The translations under genes were made by a program, and so were the position numbers. A stretch of DNA of 64,000 nt from Megaustenia siamemsis (taxonomy: Eukaryota > Mollusca > Gastropoda > Stylommatophora > Ariophantidae), in assembly GCA_032433765.1 (NCBI GenBank), contig JAVIAB010000047.1, positions 13,534,107 to 13,598,106 on the forward strand. Reading direction: 5' to 3'. This document shows, in pieces, positions 58,812 to 64,000 of this stretch. Position 1 is the stretch's first letter, and the number at the start of each line of letters is the position of its first letter. A model generated the notes under the pieces. It was not told where the DNA came from. It saw nothing but the letters and a program-made list of their open reading frames with translations, and searched no databases.

Positions 58812-59262
58812 TTCTCTTTCATCATCATGTGCCATACCGGTTGGCGTAGGCGATCATGTCCTTCCACAATATTCTATCTACTGTGCATCATATCAGTTCT
58901 GTTGTTGACTGCTTTCCATGCCATGACACCAAGCTATCCAGTATTTTCTCTCTTTGTCGTCGGCGATCTCTCTTTCCTTTTATTTTGCCAGTTGTAACCA
59001 AGTATTCCAACTTTCCTCTTCTCATGATGTGCCCGAAAAAATGTTGATTGCTTCTTTCTGATCTTTTTTAGGAGCTCCCTTTTTGTGTTGGCCTCTTTGA
59101 GAATTTCCTCATTGGTCTTTGTAGCCGTCCAGGGAACTTTCAACATTCTTCTGAGAAGTCCCATCTCTGTGGCCTCTAATATAGTCTTTTCATTTTTTGT
59201 CTACTGTCCATGATTCGCTTCCATAGGTCAGAATTGGTTCTATTTATTTTAAATATTTTTTA
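58812..59262 (-). pseudogene. LINE-C copy, 3' fragment
   Basis: Minus strand: MGLLRRMLKVPWTATKTNEE, ILKEANTKRELLKKIRKKQS, then frame damage and KVGILGYNWQNKRKERS, corresponding to LINE-C at 63.0-63.65 kb. The tail is ATCATCATG on plus at 58821-58829. Confidence 0.87.
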
Positions 59263-59284
59263 ATGCAAAATTTAACGGGCTGTT

Positions 59285-59740
59285 ACTAGTTTGTTGTTAG
59301 GATCATCATTACTGCACACCTGACAAATCCATAGGTGCTTCGATATCCCCCTCGATAATCTTGGGAAAATAGGGTTCAATACTGGCAGACATGCATGAAC
59401 TCCGTAGCATGGCCCGCGATACACGTTGTGGATAGGATTTTGTTGATAGTTTTGCCCAGGCAGCAGCCATGTTTATGGCTTACTCTTTTCGATTCTAACT
59501 GCCAAGGGATCTTTAACGTGCGAGAGTGCACACGGGACCTCCTGTTTGTGGCCGTTATCCAAGAAGGCTATAAATACGATCTCACTATCCGAGCGATCAA
59601 GGCAGCTTAATGGTCATATAGAAACCACGGATTAATTTTTCCTATTTTTGAAAAAAAATCATCTCCGCTTCTGGTGGGCTTTGAACCAGGTCCTTCCTGT
59701 CCTGTGGCTGACGTCATACCTCTAGACTATCCAAGCCTCT
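59285..59740 (-). mobile_element. SINE-2 copy
   Basis: Near-complete SINE-2: head near 59738 with GATAGTCTAGAGGTATGACG and B box GGTTCAAAGCCC, core GTGTGCACTCTCGCACGTTA at about 59520, and 3' end ATGATCCTAACAACAAACTA at 59291-59310. It is closely collinear with 29993-30478. Confidence 0.85.
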
Positions 59741-59834
59741 TCTCCCACCCACCCCCTCCCCAAGAGGCGTAGCTCAAGCTTTCCGCGCCTTGGGATAAAG
59801 TCTACTTGTACTCCATCACCTGATCTTCCCTCGA

Positions 59835-61660
59835 TACAGGGCGTGAACCATCAGGGGGAGGGAGAATTGACAATAAAAATAGAAAAAAATGGGATGGTAA
59901 AAGTTTTACGTGATTCTTCTTATGACGTCATTCAGACTTGGATTCCGGTCTCTTTTATGAAGGCGGCTGTTTGTTTAAGTGATTCGGTTGGCCCGTATAG
60001 TTTCTCTTCCTGGGAGGTGGGTGTGGACCACATTGTCCTTCTCAGGTCTATGTACTGGGGGCAGTCCTGTAAAACATGTTTTGTTGTCATGTTATCCTGT
60101 GTACAGTGGCATTGGCTGGTTAGTTCATATTTTGAGTTTGGTGAACATGTGGTTTCTCACTCTATTGTGGGCAGTGCGTAGACGAAGTATGATGACTTGA
60201 CCCCTCCTTGATAGTTTGAGGTATCCATCCCTCTCATTATACTTTGGGTGCTCTTGTTTCCATTAAAAATGATACTGGCCTTTGGTGATGGATTTGGCTT
60301 CGTCGTAGCTGACCAGATGGTTCTCTTGTGGTAATCTCTTTCCCGCTTTAGTTAATTTGTCTGCGCGTTCGTCTCTGTGCACATTACAGTATAATGGTAT
60401 CCACTGGATGCCCACTCTCTGGAAGTTATTGCATAGTTTGTCTACGATTGTTCTCAAGTCATCAATCTCACTGTTTTTTTTGGGGGGTGGGGGGAGGGGT
60501 TTCTAGAGCTGTTAGGACTGACAGTGCATCAGTCAGTATTACCAATTTCTTGTGCATGTTATTTTTGTGTTGGGTAGCTAGCTTTGCTGCATCTTTGAGG
60601 GCTTCAGCTTCTGCTTTATAGTTATTTGAGAATTTCCCAGTAGCTATTGACTTGGTGATCTCTTCTTGATTATTCAGCCTCAAGAACACACCTCCTCCTC
60701 CATTTTTGGTGGCGTTTGTAGCAGAGCCATCTTTGTGACCAGGAGTCTTGTGGGTAGTTATCGTTTGTGTGTTTTTCTGGTATGTGTTTTCTCTCTGCGT
60801 ATGTTTGGGTGCCATTTTTCATCATTCCTAGTATGTCTTCCTTAAGTTCTGGTATTTTGTGTTTCCCCACGAGGAGTCATATCAGATGGGCTTATGGGTT
60901 TCGGCATTGTTTGGGACACTACTGGGTCACTAGTTGCCAGTTCTTTGGAGATTGCAACGAAGTAGCTCCTCTTTAGTCTTCCTTTTCCGAAACCAGTTTT
61001 TCTTTGGTGCACGAGGTGGCTAAGGAGCCTTTTATATTTCTCCGCTTGTTGCATTACTTTAGTTTTCCGTCTGTCTTCTAAGGGTTGCAAACCTGTTACT
61101 GTTTCTAGTCTCGATAGGCGTAGATTTCATAGCACCAGTGATGATACGGGCAGCTTGGTTCTGTGTTCTGTTAATTTTGCTAAGGTGTGATTTGGAAGCT
61201 GTAGCCCAGGCTGTGACTCCATACGCTAGGACTGGTCTTACTCTTCCTACGTATAGTCGTTTTAAAATATTGCTGTCTGCTCCCCAGTCCGTTCCTGCCA
61301 ATTTCTTCATAATATTTGTTCGCTTTCTGGCTCTTTTGTTTGCTTTGTCTATCTGATTTAACTATGTCATTCTGCGATCCATGGTGACGCCAAGATATGT
61401 TGGGTTTTGGTCAATAGGGAGTGTATGGTCTTTTATCTTCAATTATGCAGAGAGTGTGTTTCTTGATAGGCTGAAAATTGTGTATGTAGTTTTTTCCCGT
61501 TAATTGGTAGTAACTGGGTGTTCGTCCATTTTTTAAGCTTTCCTAGGGCATCTTGCATTCTGAACCTAGCCAATGATATAGATTCTTCACGTGCCCATAT
61601 CGCCAGGTCGTCTGCGTACATTGCTGAGCGGATTTTAAAACTAAAAAAAAATTCCGGAAA
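59835..61660 (-). pseudogene. I/Nimb-like LINE: reverse transcriptase C-terminal half plus RNase H, decayed
   Basis: Minus strand, from right to left: FKIRSAMYADDLAIWAREES (YADD active site, about 61570-61640), PINGKKLHTQFSAYQET, LAGTDWGADSNILKRLYVGR with RPVLAYGVTAWA (about 61190-61310), then an RNase H domain: NNGGGGVFLRLNNQEE, YKAEAEALKDAAKLA, LVILTDALSVLTAL (acidic residues of the RNase H active site) and VGIQWIPLYCNVHRDERADK (61-60.3 kb). The C terminus is DLRRTMW, then ESLKQTAAFIKETGIQV and a stop near 59937. RNase H after the reverse transcriptase is a mark of I-group LINEs; Nimb elements are known from gastropods. It is 5'-truncated at the YADD region and broken by frameshifts and stops. 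Confidence 0.8.
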
Positions 61661-61661
61661 G

Positions 61662-62154
61662 CAAGTCAGAGCCTTACGGTTCACAGAGGGAGTTACGGCA
61701 AAGAAATGCAAATGAATGCATAAAATGCGAAGCTGCAGTAAAGCTGTGTGTGAGGGAGAATTGAAAAAAAAAGAAGAAAAAAATGGCATGGTAAAGCTTT
61801 ACATGATTGAATGACGACACAAATTTGATTGACGTTTCGGCTCAATAGGCCTTCAAGAGGAACAAAGAAACAAAACACACAATAGATATGTAAGTACATA
61901 AAACTATTCATACATAGCTAACTAGTAATGAAACATCCAAAACATCCATGTTGTTTGTTTGTTCCTGCTGAAGCCCTATTGAGCCAAAACGTCGTTCAAA
62001 TCTGTGTTGTCTATAAATAACGTAAAGCTTTTAACATACCATTTTTTTCTTCTTTTTTTTTGTTCAATTCTCCCTCACATTTAGCTTTACTGCAGCTTCG
62101 CATTTTTATGCATTCATTTGACTTAACTCCCTGTGTAAACCATAAGACTCCGAC
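61662..62154. mobile_element. Palindromic element: inverted repeats of Penelope-type terminal sequence
   Basis: Left arm 61662-61870 and right arm 61964-62154 are inverted copies around a loop of about 90 bp. Shared blocks include AATGAATGCATAAAATGCGA, AGCTGCAGTAAAGCT, GTGAGGGAGAATTGA, the A-rich AAAGAAGAAAAAAATGG and GACGTTTCGGCTCAATAGG (GACGTTTTGGCTC in the other arm). The GACGTTTYGGC signature also occurs at 39.34 kb. The arms differ at scattered positions, so the structure is not recent. No coding region lies between them. Confidence 0.8.
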
Positions 62155-62164
62155 ACTAATAAAA

Positions 62165-62416
62165 GCAAAGAACCCCGTCACGCCAAGTGGCGTATAGGGA
62201 ATATGGTATTAGTGGCCATAAATTTTACAGACCTTCAGCACATGATTTTTAGGGTAATGTGGTCGGTATTACGCCCGGCCACTTTGTTTTCCCAGAAAAA
62301 TATCCGGTACCCATTTAATGCTGGTTTAAACCTGGAAGCCGTCTGTTGGGATCGAACCCTACCTCTTGTCCTTTGTAGTCCAGTTCACTAACCACTGAGC
62401 TATCCCCCCCCCCCAA
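62165..62416 (-). mobile_element. SINE-1 copy with C-run in the head
   Basis: Reverse SINE-1: palindrome CACGCCAAGTGGCGT near 62178 and B box GGTTCGATCCC at about 62347-62357. The expected GCGGCTCCC of the head is replaced by a 13-base C run (62404-62416). Confidence 0.88.
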
Positions 62417-62634
62417 GGCTCTTACATGCTTTCTGGAAATTTTGTTAGTTTTAAAAAATGAAAACCTGCAATTTGTTGATTATTTTTATGGTATGAAGAA
62501 GATGTTAAAAGTAAAACAATTAAAGGAGCTAGGGTCAATTTGACGGCCCCTTATGCCACGCCCATGGACAGATGTTCTTTTCTTCATTGAACAACATACA
62601 TGATTAGCCACTAATGAACACTGACGTCACGTAC

Positions 62635-62821
62635 CTATTCTGTACTCTATAAGAACCACGATTACACGTGACCTTTGAACCAGGGCCGTAGCGTCAAAGA
62701 TAGGAAGGGTGATGGTCACGTCCTTGAAACTGCCGCCATGACAGTACACCATCACAGGGAACAATCTGCTGCTGACGGAGCCAGGGACGTAGACGTCCAG
62801 GAACAGACAGTCTTCGGACGT
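62635..62821 (-). CDS. Type-B carboxylesterase, internal exon with oxyanion hole
   Basis: 187-bp minus-strand exon: acceptor TGCGTTCACAG at 62822-62832 and donor GTACGT at 62634-62629. It opens TSEDCLFLDVYVPGS, the SEDCLxLxVYxP signature of type-B carboxylesterases, then VMVYCHGGSF, the oxyanion-hole loop (HGGSF where HGGGF is commoner), and ends VIVVLIEYRIG. The final base pairs with the next exon to complete the Gly codon of GALGFL. About 100 N-terminal residues, including any signal peptide, must lie in exons to the right, beyond the window or unrecognised in 62.83-64 kb. Confidence 0.92.
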
Positions 62822-63005
62822 CTGTGAACGCAGGACCAGACAAGCAATGTCAGTCAGGCATGTGTGTGAGGTGTTTACTGCAAACATTCTTCATGATCTG
62901 TTTATTACATAAACACAATCTGAACTGTTTATGAGAAACATAAATCCGAACTGTTTTTAACAATCTCACATTCTGAAAGGCATAAATTCGAGTTGTTTAA
63001 GATAT

Positions 63006-63650
63006 CATCATCATCATCATGTGCCATACCGGTTGGCGTAGGTGATCATGTCCCTCCACAATCTTCTATCTACAGTGCATCGTATCAGTTCTGTTGTTGA
63101 CTGTTTTCCATGCCATGACACCAAGCTATCCAGTATTTTCTCTCTTTGTCGCCCGCGATCTCTCTTTCCTTTTATTTTGCCAGTTGTAACCAAGTATTCC
63201 AACTTTCCTCTTCTCATGATGTGCCCAAGAAATGTTGATTGTTTCTTTCTGATGTTTTTTTTAAGAGTTCCCTTTTTGTGTTGGCCTCTTTGAGAACTTC
63301 CTCATTGGTCTTTGTAGCCGTCCAGGGAACTTTCAACATTCTTCTGAGAAATCCCATCTCTGTGGCCTCCAATCGTCTTTTCATTTGTTTGTCCACTGTC
63401 CATGATTCGCTTCCATAGGTCAGAATTGGTTCTATATAGCACCGATGAACTCTCTTTCTCATTTTTATTGACATAGATTTGTTGCATAAGATATTTTTCA
63501 TTTTCTGAAATCCTTTTTTGGCCTGAGCTATTCTGCTTTTTATTTCTGTGGTGCATGTCCCATCTAATGTTATTATTGTGCCCAAGTATTTGAAACATTG
63601 CACTTGTTTCAGATTTGTCTTGTTTATTTTTATGCTGCATGACGGTTGTG
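63006..63650 (-). pseudogene. LINE-C copy, 3' fragment with target-site duplication
   Basis: Minus strand: LKQVQCFKYLGTIITLDGTC, TTEIKSRIAQAKKGFQ, ILTYGSESWTVDKQMKRRLE, MGFLRRMLKVPWTATKTNEE, VLKEANTKRELLKK, then after a frame change MRRGKLEYLVTTGKIKGKRD and ATVDRRL-like sequence to MITYANRYGT, with a (GAT)n tail at 63006-63020. These are the C-terminal blocks downstream of the reverse transcriptase palm of an RTE-type LINE. The perfect 11-bp duplication GTTTAAGATAT at 62995-63005 and 63651-63661 encloses it. Confidence 0.92.
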
Positions 63651-63657
63651 GTTTAAG

Positions 63658-63780
<123 letters not shown>

Positions 63781-64000
63781 TATGTAATCTAAGGTATGCT
63801 GATGATATAGTATTAATCGCTAAGAGTGAAAATGAGTTACAAGAAATGTTTGAAATTTTAGTGAAAGAAAGCAAAAAAAAAAAGAAAAGGATTCAGCCTT
63901 AATAGCAAAAAGACAGAAATAATGGTAACAACAAAGAAAAAGACATCACCTCAGTGCAAAATAATGACAAGTGGAACAATATTAAAACAGGTAAATGAAT
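63781..64000 (+). pseudogene. RTE-clade LINE fragment (YADD region), cut by the window edge
   Basis: The plus frame reads [20 protein letters not shown], then MFEILVKES. After a frame change in an A run (about 63871) it reads GFSLNSKKTEIMVTTKKKTS and TILKQVNE to the window end. The order YADD, N-SKKTE, LKQVN is that of RTE-type reverse transcriptases close to LINE-C. It is truncated at its left by the AT tract and continues beyond the window. Confidence 0.85.

Overview
The window looks like intron- and repeat-rich animal DNA, most likely from a mollusc and perhaps a gastropod. The reasons are RTE-type and I/Nimb-like non-LTR retrotransposons, two tRNA-headed SINE families, Penelope-type terminal-repeat fragments, very abundant minisatellites, and a spliced type-B carboxylesterase gene. 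No bacterial-style operon, rRNA gene, functional tRNA gene or CRISPR array is seen. The taxon is an inference from repeat types; no single marker proves it. About half of the 64 kb is tandem repeat and most of the rest is transposon debris.

Layout. 1-5.6 kb: a GAT-rich microsatellite, a SINE-1 copy, a 20-bp minisatellite, a broken RTE-clade LINE (LINE-A) and a second SINE-1. 5.64-28.46 kb: one 29/30-bp satellite array of over 21 kb with two sequence subtypes and kilobase-scale higher-order repeats, interrupted near its left end by an internally deleted LINE-B. 28.5-31.7 kb: a SINE inside a SINE, an RNase H fragment of another LINE, a SINE-2, and a 1.1-kb pyrimidine tract. 32-36.9 kb: LINE-D copies in both orientations with unusual 3'-end multiplication, then a SINE-1 with a five-fold repeated 3' module. 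37-40 kb: LINE-A copy 2 and a Penelope-type fragment carrying a hammerhead-like motif. 40-42.24 kb: a 40-bp satellite running directly into a 1180-codon open reading frame (42222-45764) with an internal 13-residue repeat. 45.8-49.2 kb: SINE and LINE fragments and a 19-bp minisatellite. 49.3-51.7 kb: a T-rich 17/18-bp minisatellite split by a SINE-1. 52.9-55.8 kb: a 40-bp minisatellite split by a young 5'-truncated LINE-B. 55.88-62.82 kb: three exons of a carboxylesterase on the minus strand, with introns filled by LINEs, SINEs, a minisatellite and a 500-bp palindrome. 62.9-64 kb: LINE-C, an (AT)n tract and the start of another reverse transcriptase fragment.

Only two host genes are supported: the carboxylesterase (62635-62821, 58273-58403 and 55883-56971, all minus, 5' exons outside the window) and the unrecognised repeat-containing ORF. 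The esterase joins in frame across both introns and keeps a Ser-Glu-His triad. Everything else is repeat biology. Several insertions carry clear target-site duplications, so their boundaries and order can be read directly: SINE into SINE, LINE into SINE-2, LINE-B into minisatellite, and LINE-D with a 70-bp duplication. Two LINE-B copies 47 kb apart differ at only two positions that I could find over about 885 bp, which points to recent activity.
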